A stretch of DNA of 16,328 nucleotides from Candidatus Harrisonbacteria bacterium CG10_big_fil_rev_8_21_14_0_10_44_23 (GTDB taxonomy: Bacteria; Patescibacteriota; Minisyncoccia; UBA6257; 1-14-0-10-44-23): contig PFBB01000010.1 of assembly GCA_002773475.1 (NCBI GenBank), forward strand, positions 1 through 16,328, in the 5' to 3' direction. The notes beneath the pieces are model-generated. The model had not been told where the DNA came from. It saw only the letters and a program-made list of their open reading frames with translations, and did no database searches. Position 1 is the stretch's first letter; every line of letters begins with the position of its first letter. Shown in pieces: positions 1 to 6,539 of this stretch. A program made the translations under genes and the position numbers.

Positions 1-228
1 TTTATACCGAGGGACATTGTAGGTGTTCTCTGAAATGTTTCTACAATACGATCGTGAGATAGAACGTAGGGATTAGAAGTAAGAGGCGTGAGGTATGGAG
101 GAAGGGAAAAGGTGGAATGCAAATACTAAAGTCTAAATTTCTCTCTGTTAAATTGCTCTGCGAGCACCGCTTCGCGAATTTAATAGGGTGAACCACTGCC
201 TCATACTTTATACTTAATACTCTATACC
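1..228. other. Intergenic region with hairpins, no gene
   Basis: I see no convincing coding region here, downstream of the DHH gene. The sequence holds a possible hairpin with arms 16-22 and 41-47 (ATTGTAG/CTACAAT, long loop). It also holds a small branched palindrome at 148-183: outer arms TTAAATT (148-154) and AATTTAA (177-183) enclose two short hairpins, 155-165 (GCTC-TGC-GAGC) and 168-176 (CGC-TTC-GCG). The palindrome could form a three-way junction in DNA or RNA on either strand. A heptamer array follows at 201-235. There is no U-tract typical of a terminator. Confidence 0.5.
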
Positions 229-235
229 CTATACT
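201..235. repeat. Five degenerate 7-bp tandem repeats
   Basis: Five consecutive heptamers read TCATACT, TTATACT, TAATACT, CTATACC and CTATACT on the plus strand. The consensus is roughly YWATACT. The array runs into the end of the DHH gene, and that gene's TAG stop (229-231) is part of the last heptamer. Repeats of this kind may be replication-slippage products or scattered low-complexity spacers; no function is evident from the sequence. Confidence 0.7.
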
Positions 236-1107
236 TCTTTCTTTAAGTATTTCCAGGGGAATTTCTTTATGTCGAGCGGCAGATGAAAGGCAGATGCATA
301 TTGGTGGCCTCCTCCGCCGTATTTTTGAGCAATTTTAGTCAAATTGATTTTTGCCCCAACTGGCGCCCTCAAAGTGATTTTATAGTGATTGTCTTCAAGA
401 TACAAAACCATTACTAAATCACATTTATATTTTTTGTATGTGGCTACTCCAATTGATGTGCGCAGGGCGGAGATGCCGGTGGCGAGATATCCCCGATGAC
501 CATCAAAATTTATTGGAACCGCTCGCTTTACTGCAGAGTTTATATACTTTTCTTTTAGAGTTAGAAGAACCTGACCTTTCTTTCTTAGCTCGGATCGCTT
601 TTTTGGATTTTGGAAATTTATGGCTAATTTCGAGTAGGTCTTAAAATCAAATGGTTGGGTCTCGAGATATAGACCTAGGCCCTCCCCGCCAGTAATTTTA
701 AATGCGAATAAATCTCTGTCTTCGATGAAACGGAGCAGGTATGGTGTGGGTTTTTTTGGAAAAAAGTACTTCCAAGTTAAAACTGCGCCGGAGTTTTTTT
801 GAGCATAACGATGCTCGGGGGCTAGTCGGGCGACTTCTTTGCGCCCTGCGTGATGATCTATTATCGTTAGCTGATTTTCTTTATTTAAAAATCTTATGAC
901 GTCCTCCGGTGGGCACATATCTAAAAAATACATATGTCGTCCCCTGATTGAGCTAAATGCTTTTTTCTCGCTCGCCTGAGAATACGGAAGAGAAATATAT
1001 TGGGCCTTTTCTTTGAGCGCCAGCCAAGCAACCCAAGCAGCCGAAAATCCATCCGCGCAATCAGCGTGATAAAAGACCAAGATTTTTTTAGATTTATTAA
1101 CCTGCAT
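229..1107 (-). CDS. DHH/DHHA1-family phosphoesterase
   Basis: This 292-residue protein has the DHH-superfamily metal-binding motifs in order: HADCADG near residues 14-20, an aspartate in FLDMCP near 62, IDHH near 83-86, and EDRD near 129-132. A C-terminal DHHA1-like motif GGGGHQYASAF lies near 264-274. The family uses two metal ions, usually manganese, to hydrolyse phosphodiester or phosphoanhydride bonds; members include nanoRNases, pAp phosphatases and cyclic-dinucleotide phosphodiesterases. It most resembles the short stand-alone predicted phosphohydrolases rather than RecJ. The exact substrate cannot be told. The ATG directly follows the TAA of pgk with no spacer, so translational coupling is likely. 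There is no Shine-Dalgarno sequence. It ends in TAG inside a heptamer repeat. Confidence 0.85.
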   Translation of the reverse strand: MQVNKSKKILVFYHADCADGFSAAWVAWLALKEKAQYISLPYSQASEKKAFSSIRGRHMYFLDMCPPEDVIRFLNKENQLTIIDHHAGRKEVARLAPEHRYAQKNSGAVLTWKYFFPKKPTPYLLRFIEDRDLFAFKITGGEGLGLYLETQPFDFKTYSKLAINFQNPKKRSELRKKGQVLLTLKEKYINSAVKRAVPINFDGHRGYLATGISALRTSIGVATYKKYKCDLVMVLYLEDNHYKITLRAPVGAKINLTKIAQKYGGGGHQYASAFHLPLDIKKFPWKYLKKEV

Positions 1108-2196
1108 TTACTTGAGCGCTTCTAGGCCAGGTAGTTTTTTCCCAGCTAGAAAATCTAGCATTGCTCCCCCGCCGGTTGATAAAAATCCGACTTTTTTATC
1201 TAGACCCATTTGGATTAATAAAGTGCTGGTTTCTCCCCCGCCAACCAAGCTGCGACCCTTATTTTGTGCAACTGCATTGGCAATCGCCTCGGAGCCCGCT
1301 CTATATCTAGCTTTTTCAAACATGCCCATCGGGCCGGCCCAGATGATTGTTTTTGATTTCTTTATTATTTTTGAGTAATGCTCGCTTGTTTTTGGTCCAA
1401 TGTCTAAAGCGCGGCCATCTGTATCCCAAACGAGATCTGGCGGAATTTGTATCTTTCTCTTGCTAGACCACTCCCTAGCTTTTGGCAAAACTTTCCCGTC
1501 AATACTTTCTGGATGCATGTGTAGCCCTTGAGCGCGCAAGAAGGTGTTCCCTAGTATGCCTCCAAGCAAAATGTGTTGCACATTTGGATAAAGTTTTTCA
1601 ATCACAGAAAACTTATCTAGCGCTTTTCCACCTCCTAGGATGAGAGTCATTGGTTTTTTGGGTGAGCGGATAATTGAACGCAGCTCCCTTAATTCATTTT
1701 GAAGATCGAATCCAGCAAAACTGGGAAGGTATTTAGTTATTGCGTCAACCGATGCATGAGCACGATGCGAAACTGAAAAGGCGTCATTTACATAAAAATC
1801 TCCCAGCGAGGCGAGTTGGTGGGCGAAGTGTGGCTCGTTTCTTTCTTCGTCTTTTGAAAAACGGAGGTTTTCTAAAAGGAAGATGCTGCCGTCTGGAGAC
1901 TTCTCGATGTTTTTTCTGGATTTAGTAAAATGGTGATCTGGCAAAAAAACTATATCTTTATCGAGATTCTTTTTAAAATAAGGAGCTAGGAACTTTAGGC
2001 TTAGATTCTGGCTTGGCCTTTCTGGCCTGCCACGGTGGGCGATGATCACTATCTTGGCCTTTTGCCTCTTGAGATGCTTTAAGGTCTTTAGAGACCGCTC
2101 TAGGCGCAAAGAATCGCTAATTTGACGGACGTCTAGAGCCGCCCGAACGATAGCTGTCTTTCCTTTAATTTTACTTGCATTTTGAATGAGTCTCAT
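1108..2196 (-). CDS. pgk: Phosphoglycerate kinase, divergent
   Basis: Phosphoglycerate kinase transfers phosphate between 1,3-bisphosphoglycerate and ADP in cytosolic glycolysis. Landmarks present are HRGRP near residue 54, LENLRF near 108, the YVNDAFSVSHRAHAS segment near 134-148, LGGGKALDK near 186-194, DIGPKT, WAGPMGMFE, GGGETS and STGGGAMLDFLAGK near the C-terminus. At 362 residues it is shorter than the usual 390-400. It is odd at the 3-phosphoglycerate site: the family motif RVDFNVP reads RAALDVR (residues 18-24), so the conserved Asp and Asn are Ala20 and Asp22. The usual GGGD of the nucleotide loop reads GGGE. The protein may be a diverged but active enzyme or may have changed activity. 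It lies in a short pair with the downstream phosphoesterase and is probably driven by its own extended -10 promoter. Confidence 0.92.
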   Translation of the reverse strand: MRLIQNASKIKGKTAIVRAALDVRQISDSLRLERSLKTLKHLKRQKAKIVIIAHRGRPERPSQNLSLKFLAPYFKKNLDKDIVFLPDHHFTKSRKNIEKSPDGSIFLLENLRFSKDEERNEPHFAHQLASLGDFYVNDAFSVSHRAHASVDAITKYLPSFAGFDLQNELRELRSIIRSPKKPMTLILGGGKALDKFSVIEKLYPNVQHILLGGILGNTFLRAQGLHMHPESIDGKVLPKAREWSSKRKIQIPPDLVWDTDGRALDIGPKTSEHYSKIIKKSKTIIWAGPMGMFEKARYRAGSEAIANAVAQNKGRSLVGGGETSTLLIQMGLDKKVGFLSTGGGAMLDFLAGKKLPGLEALK

Positions 2197-2203
2197 AGAT
2201 GTA

Positions 2204-2209
2204 ATTTTA
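2204..2209 (-). promoter_or_regulatory. Extended -10 promoter of pgk, probably leaderless
   Basis: On the minus strand TGGTAAAAT carries a TG-N extension and a -10 hexamer TAAAAT (2204-2209). Seven bases separate the hexamer from the pgk ATG, so the transcript would start at or one base before the start codon. No good -35 box is visible because the upstream position is occupied by the GC-rich hairpin at 2226-2250. The promoter is inferred from sequence only. Confidence 0.45.
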
Positions 2210-2225
2210 CCACAAGAATAAGTGC

Positions 2226-2250
2226 GCCCCGGCCGAATCTCGGCCGGGGC
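2226..2250 (-). terminator. GC-rich hairpin after the small membrane gene
   Basis: An 11-bp perfect stem (2226-2236 with 2240-2250, GCCCCGGCCGA arm, 3-nt loop) starts immediately after the TAA stop of the preceding gene. It is followed on the minus strand by GCACTTATTCTT, which is only moderately U-rich, so it is a weak intrinsic terminator or an mRNA 3'-end stabiliser. It separates the small membrane gene from pgk. Confidence 0.6.
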
Positions 2251-2589
2251 TTAGCTAACATCAGGTGGGAGATAGGAAGGGATGTCTCCGAAGTCTTCGT
2301 CGGGATTGACGTTGATTACTTCTAGCCTTCCCGTACTATGGTCGAAATATACCCGCCCCCAGTAATGTATTCGAAGGAATTCTTGATAGGCCGCTAGCTC
2401 ACGTTTACTCTCGCTAAGCTGGCTACTCATTTCCCGGTGAAATTCTTCTAAGCGCTCAATGAAGTTGTGAAAGTTTTGCTTTACCCTTTGCGTTTCCTCC
2501 TCGATTTTTTTAGGTACCCGACTCCTTATGATGATGAGCGAGAGTAGCACACAGTCTATTCCAAGAAGAACTGTTTCAAGGGTGGTCAC
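2251..2589 (-). CDS. Small membrane-anchored coiled-coil protein, unknown
   Basis: I do not recognise this protein. With the GTG start at 2587-2589 it has 112 residues. Residues about 3-22 form one hydrophobic segment (LETVLLGIDCVLLSLIII), then a short basic stretch (RSRVPKK), then a charged helix of about 45 residues (IEEETQRVKQNF onward) likely to form a coiled coil. The C-terminal 40 residues contain YWGRVYFDHSTGRLEVINV, which could be a small beta unit, and end in a proline-rich acidic tail. The basic residues after the membrane segment suggest the helix is cytoplasmic. I chose GTG because AGGAGG lies five bases upstream; a TTG further upstream overlaps the -10 box. It is flanked by hairpin terminators on both sides, so it is probably a single-gene transcript. 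Confidence 0.75.
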   Translation of the reverse strand: MTTLETVLLGIDCVLLSLIIIRSRVPKKIEEETQRVKQNFHNFIERLEEFHREMSSQLSESKRELAAYQEFLRIHYWGRVYFDHSTGRLEVINVNPDEDFGDIPSYLPPDVS

Positions 2590-2594
2590 CCTAG

Positions 2595-2616
2595 CCTCCT
2601 TTCTAATAAAAGTATA
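2595..2616 (-). promoter_or_regulatory. Promoter and Shine-Dalgarno of the small membrane gene
   Basis: A -10 hexamer TATACT lies at 2611-2616 and a strong Shine-Dalgarno AGGAGG at 2595-2600, five bases before the GTG start. The -35 region is poor. Transcription would start around 2603-2604, giving a leader of about 15 nt that is mostly the ribosome-binding site. This is the only clear Shine-Dalgarno sequence in the window and it fixes the start codon. Confidence 0.6.
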
Positions 2617-2636
2617 ACGCAAATTTGGGAAAATTT

Positions 2637-2660
2637 AAGGGGCCTCGGTTGAGGCCCCTT
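2637..2660 (-). terminator. Intrinsic terminator after secY
   Basis: A 10-bp perfect stem AAGGGGCCTC/GAGGCCCCTT (2637-2646 with 2651-2660) with a 4-nt loop lies 22 bases after the secY stop. On the minus strand it is followed by AAATTTT. It marks the end of the ribosomal-protein transcript. Confidence 0.75.
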
Positions 2661-2682
2661 CATAGACTAGGTAGGATATTTT

Positions 2683-3942
2683 TTAGTATTCCCGTAGAGA
2701 GACTTGAGATTGGATCTGGCGGAAGGTCTCAAGAGCAACTGCAACCACGATCAAAAGGGCGGTACCTCCAATGGTGAGCGATTTTGTATTAGTTATCCCC
2801 TGAGTCATAATTGGCAAGACGGCGATTAACCCAAGGAAGATGGCTCCGAACAAGGTAATCTTTGCGGTGGTGCTTTTAAGGAAGTGGGTGGTTGGATCTC
2901 CGGGTCGGATACCAGGGACGAAGCCACCGGATTGCTGTAGGTTTTTGGCAATTTCTTCTGGGTTGAAGGTAATCGAAGTATAGAAATAGGTAAAGATAAC
3001 AACCAAGGCAAAATAAGCTATGCCGTAAAGGGCAAAGTTGTTAGAAAATGCGGTAACCCAACCTTGTAAGGTTATAGAAAAATCGGGGGCAAACAAAGCA
3101 ACTATTTGAGCTAAAAATTGAGGGAAGAGCAAAAGTGAGATTGCGAAAATGATTGGAATAACTCCAGCTTGGTTAACCTTTAGTGGTAAATAGCTAGATG
3201 CGCCGCCATACATCTTATTACCTCGGACGCGCTTGGAATAAATAACTGGAATTTTTCGTTCCCCTTCTGTGACAAAAACTACGCCAGCGATAACAATCAC
3301 GGCCACGACTAAGAAAATTAGGTAGGTGGTTAGTAGAGATGGGGTGTAGGAAAAGATAATACTTTGAAGAGCTTGAGGTATGCCAGAAACGATACCGGCG
3401 AAAATGATTAATGAAATTCCATTGCCAATTTTTTGTTCGGTAATTAATTCTCCTAGCCACATCAAAATCAAGGACCCGGCAGTGATGACAATGACGTTTT
3501 GCAATACTGAGGCAAATCCCAATCTGGGTATAACCCCCTGATTAGTGAGGAGGTTTAACAAGCCATAGGCTTGCAAAGCGGCCAAGGGAACAGTCAGATA
3601 TCGGGAGATTCGGTTAAACTTTGCTCTGCCGGTAGCCCCCTCTTCGTAATAAATCTCCTTTAGTCTTGGGAAGACCATCGTAAGAAGCTGCATGATGATT
3701 GTAGCGGTAATGAATGGCCCGACACCAAGCATCATTACTGATAAGTTGGCTAGAGCTCCTCCGGAGAAAATGTTTAAAAATCCAAGTAGCTGGTTGCCAC
3801 TGAGAAATCCCTGTAATCTAGTTGGGTCGATTCCTGGAACTGGTATGGCTGCTAGTAGACGAAAAACAAGCAAAATACCCAAGACAACAAATATCTTCTT
3901 TCTTAGTTCAGGAATTTTGAAAGCTTTTAGAAAAGTTCGCAT
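2683..3942 (-). CDS. secY: Preprotein translocase subunit SecY
   Basis: SecY is the channel subunit of the SecYEG translocon in the inner membrane. The 419-residue protein is of normal length and has about ten hydrophobic segments. It starts with the family's amphipathic N-terminus (AFKIPELRKKIFVVLGIL) and the IPVPGID loop, and carries the diagnostic LPLKVNQAGVIPIIFA segment near residues 251-266 and the cytoplasmic loop NPEEIAKNLQQSGGFVPGIRPG near 326-347. It is the last gene of the spc block, 12 bp after rplO, and is followed by a terminator. The usual downstream genes adk, map and infA are absent here. Confidence 0.98.
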   Translation of the reverse strand: MRTFLKAFKIPELRKKIFVVLGILLVFRLLAAIPVPGIDPTRLQGFLSGNQLLGFLNIFSGGALANLSVMMLGVGPFITATIIMQLLTMVFPRLKEIYYEEGATGRAKFNRISRYLTVPLAALQAYGLLNLLTNQGVIPRLGFASVLQNVIVITAGSLILMWLGELITEQKIGNGISLIIFAGIVSGIPQALQSIIFSYTPSLLTTYLIFLVVAVIVIAGVVFVTEGERKIPVIYSKRVRGNKMYGGASSYLPLKVNQAGVIPIIFAISLLLFPQFLAQIVALFAPDFSITLQGWVTAFSNNFALYGIAYFALVVIFTYFYTSITFNPEEIAKNLQQSGGFVPGIRPGDPTTHFLKSTTAKITLFGAIFLGLIAVLPIMTQGITNTKSLTIGGTALLIVVAVALETFRQIQSQVSLREY

Positions 3943-3954
3943 GACGAATGATTA

Positions 3955-4530
3955 CTATTTTTTAGCCTTTGGCTTTGGCTTAGCGGTTGACTTGGCCTTT
4001 TTTGCTGGAGCTTTCTTTGCTTTGACAGGCTTCTTCTCCTTGGCTTTTGGGTTCTCCTCTTTCTTCTCTTCTACTTTTTCTGCCTTTTGCTTTTTGGCCT
4101 TCTCAATCACCTTTCCTCCAGCTTTTTCAATTGCTTGCTTCGCTCCGGCAGAAACTGGAACGTATTTTAAAGTGATAGGAGACTTTATTTCTCCGGTGGC
4201 CACAACTTTAACTTTTTGGTTGGTTGCAGTGATGATTCCCGCAGTTTTTAGAGAAGGGATAGAGACTTCTTTAATCTTGAGTTTCTCGAGATCGGATAAA
4301 CGAATCAGAACTGGGGTGTCGGATTTAGGGTAGTTTTTGTGTTGCCCTCGTCCTCTTAGTCTTGGCAAGCGCTGCAAAAGATCTCGAACTGCTGGTCGAA
4401 TTTTGTGTCCGGATCGGGATTTTTGTCCCTTAGTTCCTTTTCCAGAACTATAACCACGCTTTCCCCCTCGTCCAACTCTGGCTTTGGGTCGCTTTTGGCT
4501 TTTTGGTTTTCTGATTTCGTTGATTAACAT
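3955..4530 (-). CDS. rplO: Large-subunit ribosomal protein uL15 (L15)
   Basis: uL15 binds 23S rRNA and contributes to late large-subunit assembly. The glycine- and arginine-rich N-terminus (RVGRGGKRGYSSGKGTKGQK, residues 18-37) and SRSGHK are characteristic. The body up to about residue 144 matches the family, including the PVLIRLSDLEKL segment. From about 145 to 191 an extension made almost only of Lys, Ala, Glu and Pro follows, making the protein longer than the usual 145-150 residues. The tail is probably disordered and RNA-binding or surface-exposed. The gene follows rpsE directly, with no rpmD between them; the 25-bp spacer has no Shine-Dalgarno, only the AU-rich context AGAAATATG. Confidence 0.96.
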   Translation of the reverse strand: MLINEIRKPKSQKRPKARVGRGGKRGYSSGKGTKGQKSRSGHKIRPAVRDLLQRLPRLRGRGQHKNYPKSDTPVLIRLSDLEKLKIKEVSIPSLKTAGIITATNQKVKVVATGEIKSPITLKYVPVSAGAKQAIEKAGGKVIEKAKKQKAEKVEEKKEENPKAKEKKPVKAKKAPAKKAKSTAKPKPKAKK

Positions 4531-4555
4531 ATTTCTATTAGTTTGTAGTGAGTAG

Positions 4556-5239
4556 CTAAGAGTTAAGAGAGGGGCTTTTAGCAGCTGGTTTGTTTTCTTT
4601 TTTGGATACTTCTTTCTTATCCTGTTTCTTGCTCTTCCTGGCTGGTTTTAACTGCTTTAGGGCTTCGATGGTTGCTAGGGCGTTGGTCAACTTATTGCTA
4701 GTTCGTCCAATACACTTTGCGGCAATGTCGTGAACTCCAGCTAGTGACAAAACGGTTCGAACTGCTCCTCCGGCAACCAATCCGTTTCCTTCTGGGGTTG
4801 GTTTTAGAAACACCTTAGCGGCAGAATATTTTGCCTCAACTTCATGAGGGATGGTCTTTTTATTCAAATGGACTTGGATAAGTTTCTTCTTAGCATCGCT
4901 CTTGGCTTTTTGAATGGCTTGAGCAACGTCGGCACCCTTACCTACGCCAACACCAACTCGCCCCTTTCGGTCACCAATGATTAGGGTTGCTCTAAATCGA
5001 AAACGCTTTCCACCAGCCATAACTCGAGTAACTCGACGTAGGTCGACTACTTGCTCGGCAAACTCTTCTCGGCGACGACGATCTTGTTGTGGTCGTCGTC
5101 CTCCTCGGCGGCGATTGATCTTTTGTCGGCCGCGGCCCTGACCGGGCTGAGGAGCAGATTGCGCAGCTTGTGCTGGTTGGCTTGGCTGGGCTGGTTTATT
5201 TTGGCTCTCTGGAGCCTTTTTGATTTCTTGTTCAGTCAT
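4556..5239 (-). CDS. rpsE: Small-subunit ribosomal protein uS5 (S5)
   Basis: uS5 sits near the mRNA entry and decoding region of the 30S subunit and influences accuracy. The double-stranded-RNA-binding-like N-domain begins near residue 62 (EQVVDLRRVTRVMAGGKRF) and contains GDRKGRVGVGVGKG near 89-102. The C-domain has GLVAGGAVRTVLSLAGVHD and the family-typical SNKLTNALATIEAL segment. It has 227 residues against about 165 usually. The excess is an N-terminal Gln/Ala/Pro-rich and then Arg-rich extension of about 60 residues and a lysine-rich C-terminal tail of about 25. It starts one base after the rplR stop (TAA-T-ATG), which implies translational coupling. Confidence 0.97.
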   Translation of the reverse strand: MTEQEIKKAPESQNKPAQPSQPAQAAQSAPQPGQGRGRQKINRRRGGRRPQQDRRRREEFAEQVVDLRRVTRVMAGGKRFRFRATLIIGDRKGRVGVGVGKGADVAQAIQKAKSDAKKKLIQVHLNKKTIPHEVEAKYSAAKVFLKPTPEGNGLVAGGAVRTVLSLAGVHDIAAKCIGRTSNKLTNALATIEALKQLKPARKSKKQDKKEVSKKENKPAAKSPSLNS

Positions 5240-5240
5240 A

Positions 5241-5591
5241 TTATATTTTTAGCCCACCTTCTCTTAACCCGTCGGCGAGAGCTTTTATCTTACCGTGATA
5301 TTTATATCGTCCGCGATCAAATATGGCGCTAGTGACTTTCTTTTCTTTCACTTTCTCAGCCAAAACCTTTCCGAGTGCTTTAGCTCTTTCAACATCCTTA
5401 CCGGTGCTTAGATTTTTGGTAGATCCGGCGGCTATGGTAACTCCTTTTTCATCATCAATAACCTGAACGTAGAGCGCCTTGTTTGAGCGGAAAGCAGAAA
5501 CTCTTGGTCGCTTGGCGGTGCCAAAAAGCTTCGCCCTGGTTCGGTTGGCGCGTCGCACTACTTTTTGGTTTTGTTGTTTTGCTCTTTTCAT
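5241..5591 (-). CDS. rplR: Large-subunit ribosomal protein uL18 (L18)
   Basis: uL18 binds 5S rRNA and anchors it in the central protuberance of the 50S subunit. The 116-residue protein is of normal length. It has the basic N-terminus (KVVRRANRTRAKLFGTAKRP), the RVSAFRSNKALYVQVIDDEKG core near 29-49, and the C-terminal SAIFDRGRYKYHGKIKALADG segment that contacts 5S rRNA. It lies 8 bp after rplF. No Shine-Dalgarno is seen; the start context is AAATATATG. Confidence 0.97.
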   Translation of the reverse strand: MKRAKQQNQKVVRRANRTRAKLFGTAKRPRVSAFRSNKALYVQVIDDEKGVTIAAGSTKNLSTGKDVERAKALGKVLAEKVKEKKVTSAIFDRGRYKYHGKIKALADGLREGGLKI

Positions 5592-5599
5592 ATATTTAT

Positions 5600-6139
5600 C
5601 TATTCGGAACCAACCTTCTTACCGGCCTTACGTCTAACTTGCTCACCAATATAGTGGATCCCTTTCCCCTTGTATGGCTCTGGCTTCTTGAGAGCCCGAA
5701 TTTCAGCTGCGGCGTGTCCGACGGCTTGCTTACTGACTCCGGAAACAAACATCTTGTTGTCCTCTACTCTGATTTCTACTCCCTCTGGAGGAACGTATTT
5801 AACCGGGTGGGAAAATCCAATGTTTAGCTGAAGGTCTCTTCCTTGCATTGCTACTCGAAACCCAACCCCTTCAACTTCTAGGCCTTTTTCGTATCCTTCA
5901 TTTACTCCCTGAACAGCATTTTCAATTAACGAAGCGCAAGTCCCCCAATTGCTTCTAGCTTGTTTATGGGCCTTTTTTATTGAGCAGTGTATTTCGTTAT
6001 CTTTTATCTCAACATCAACGTAAGGAAGAATTACTACTATCTGCTCTCCTTTCTTGCCTTTAATATGCAGACTTTGGCTATCTTGCTTTACTTCTACTCC
6101 CTCTGGGATAACGATTGGTTTTTTTCCGATTTTACTCAT
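5600..6139 (-). CDS. rplF: Large-subunit ribosomal protein uL6 (L6)
   Basis: uL6 lies near the sarcin-ricin loop and the factor-binding site of the 50S subunit. The start SKIGKKPIVIPEGVEV and the C-terminal signature KKPEPYKGKGIHYIGEQVRRKAG-type segment (near residues 151-173) are diagnostic. The two repeated L6 domains span about 1-80 and 83-179, and the length of 179 is standard. The gene begins 14 bp after rpsH with the AU-rich context TTAATATG and ends in TAG. Confidence 0.98.
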   Translation of the reverse strand: MSKIGKKPIVIPEGVEVKQDSQSLHIKGKKGEQIVVILPYVDVEIKDNEIHCSIKKAHKQARSNWGTCASLIENAVQGVNEGYEKGLEVEGVGFRVAMQGRDLQLNIGFSHPVKYVPPEGVEIRVEDNKMFVSGVSKQAVGHAAAEIRALKKPEPYKGKGIHYIGEQVRRKAGKKVGSE

Positions 6140-6153
6140 ATTAATTCAATTAA

Positions 6154-6537
6154 CTACCAAATTTCAAAAAGTAATTGTCCACCCAGTTTGGCTCGTTTTG
6201 CTTCGATTGATCCCATAATTCCTTTTGAGGTTGAGATAGCGCAAAGACCAAACCCTTGTCTAATTGGATAAAGATCTTGATATCCGGAATATAGTCGGCG
6301 AGATGGCTTGGATAATAGCCTGGTGCCACTGATGGCGCCTTTTCCTTTCTCGTCATATTTTGGCTTTATCTCCAAAATTCGTTTTGGCATACGGCCCTTC
6401 TTTTCAACAGACGCGATAAAACCTTTTTTAGCCAAAAGCTCTAGAACCGAAAGGTCCATGCCAGAATATGGGACTTTGATGCTGTCCTTCTTGGCGGCTT
6501 GAGCGTTTTTGATTTGGGCTAAAATATTTGTATACAT
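6154..6537 (-). CDS. rpsH: Small-subunit ribosomal protein uS8 (S8)
   Basis: uS8 binds helix 21 of 16S rRNA early in 30S assembly and in many bacteria represses its own operon. The N-terminal helix ILAQIKNAQAAKKDSI, the central LLAKKGFIASVE, and the C-terminal ISTSKGIMG (near 102-110) are family features; the length of 127 is normal. Its ATG lies two bases beyond the terminal repeat of the structured element at 6540-6802, so translation coupling to rpsN is interrupted here, unlike at the other junctions. The start has no Shine-Dalgarno, and the closing helix of the element would end at its start codon. Confidence 0.97.
   Translation of the reverse strand: MYTNILAQIKNAQAAKKDSIKVPYSGMDLSVLELLAKKGFIASVEKKGRMPKRILEIKPKYDEKGKGAISGTRLLSKPSRRLYSGYQDLYPIRQGFGLCAISTSKGIMGSIEAKRAKLGGQLLFEIW
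6509..6536 (+). promoter_or_regulatory. Weak candidate plus-strand promoter before element 1
   Basis: On the plus strand TTGATT (6509-6514) and TATACA (6531-6536) are separated by 16 bases, each matching four of six consensus positions. Transcription would start near 6543, at the left end of the structured element. The site lies inside the first codons of rpsH, so it could be chance in A/T-rich sequence. The second element has no comparably good match. Confidence 0.2.
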
Positions 6538-6539
6538 TG

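Noticed and set aside
1..235. Possible third copy of the structured element at the window start
   Set aside because: It has short shared words (GGTATGG and GCTTCGCGAA) but the spacing differs and the other conserved words and terminal repeats are missing.
2590..2622. TTG start at 2622 for the small membrane protein
   Set aside because: The codon lies upstream of the -10 hexamer at 2611-2616, while GTG at 2589 has a strong Shine-Dalgarno at the right distance.
3692..4333. A 213-codon plus-strand open frame opposite secY and rplO
   Set aside because: The product is a Phe/Ala/Ser-rich antisense shadow of the lysine-rich uL15 tail and SecY; no start signal or domain is visible.
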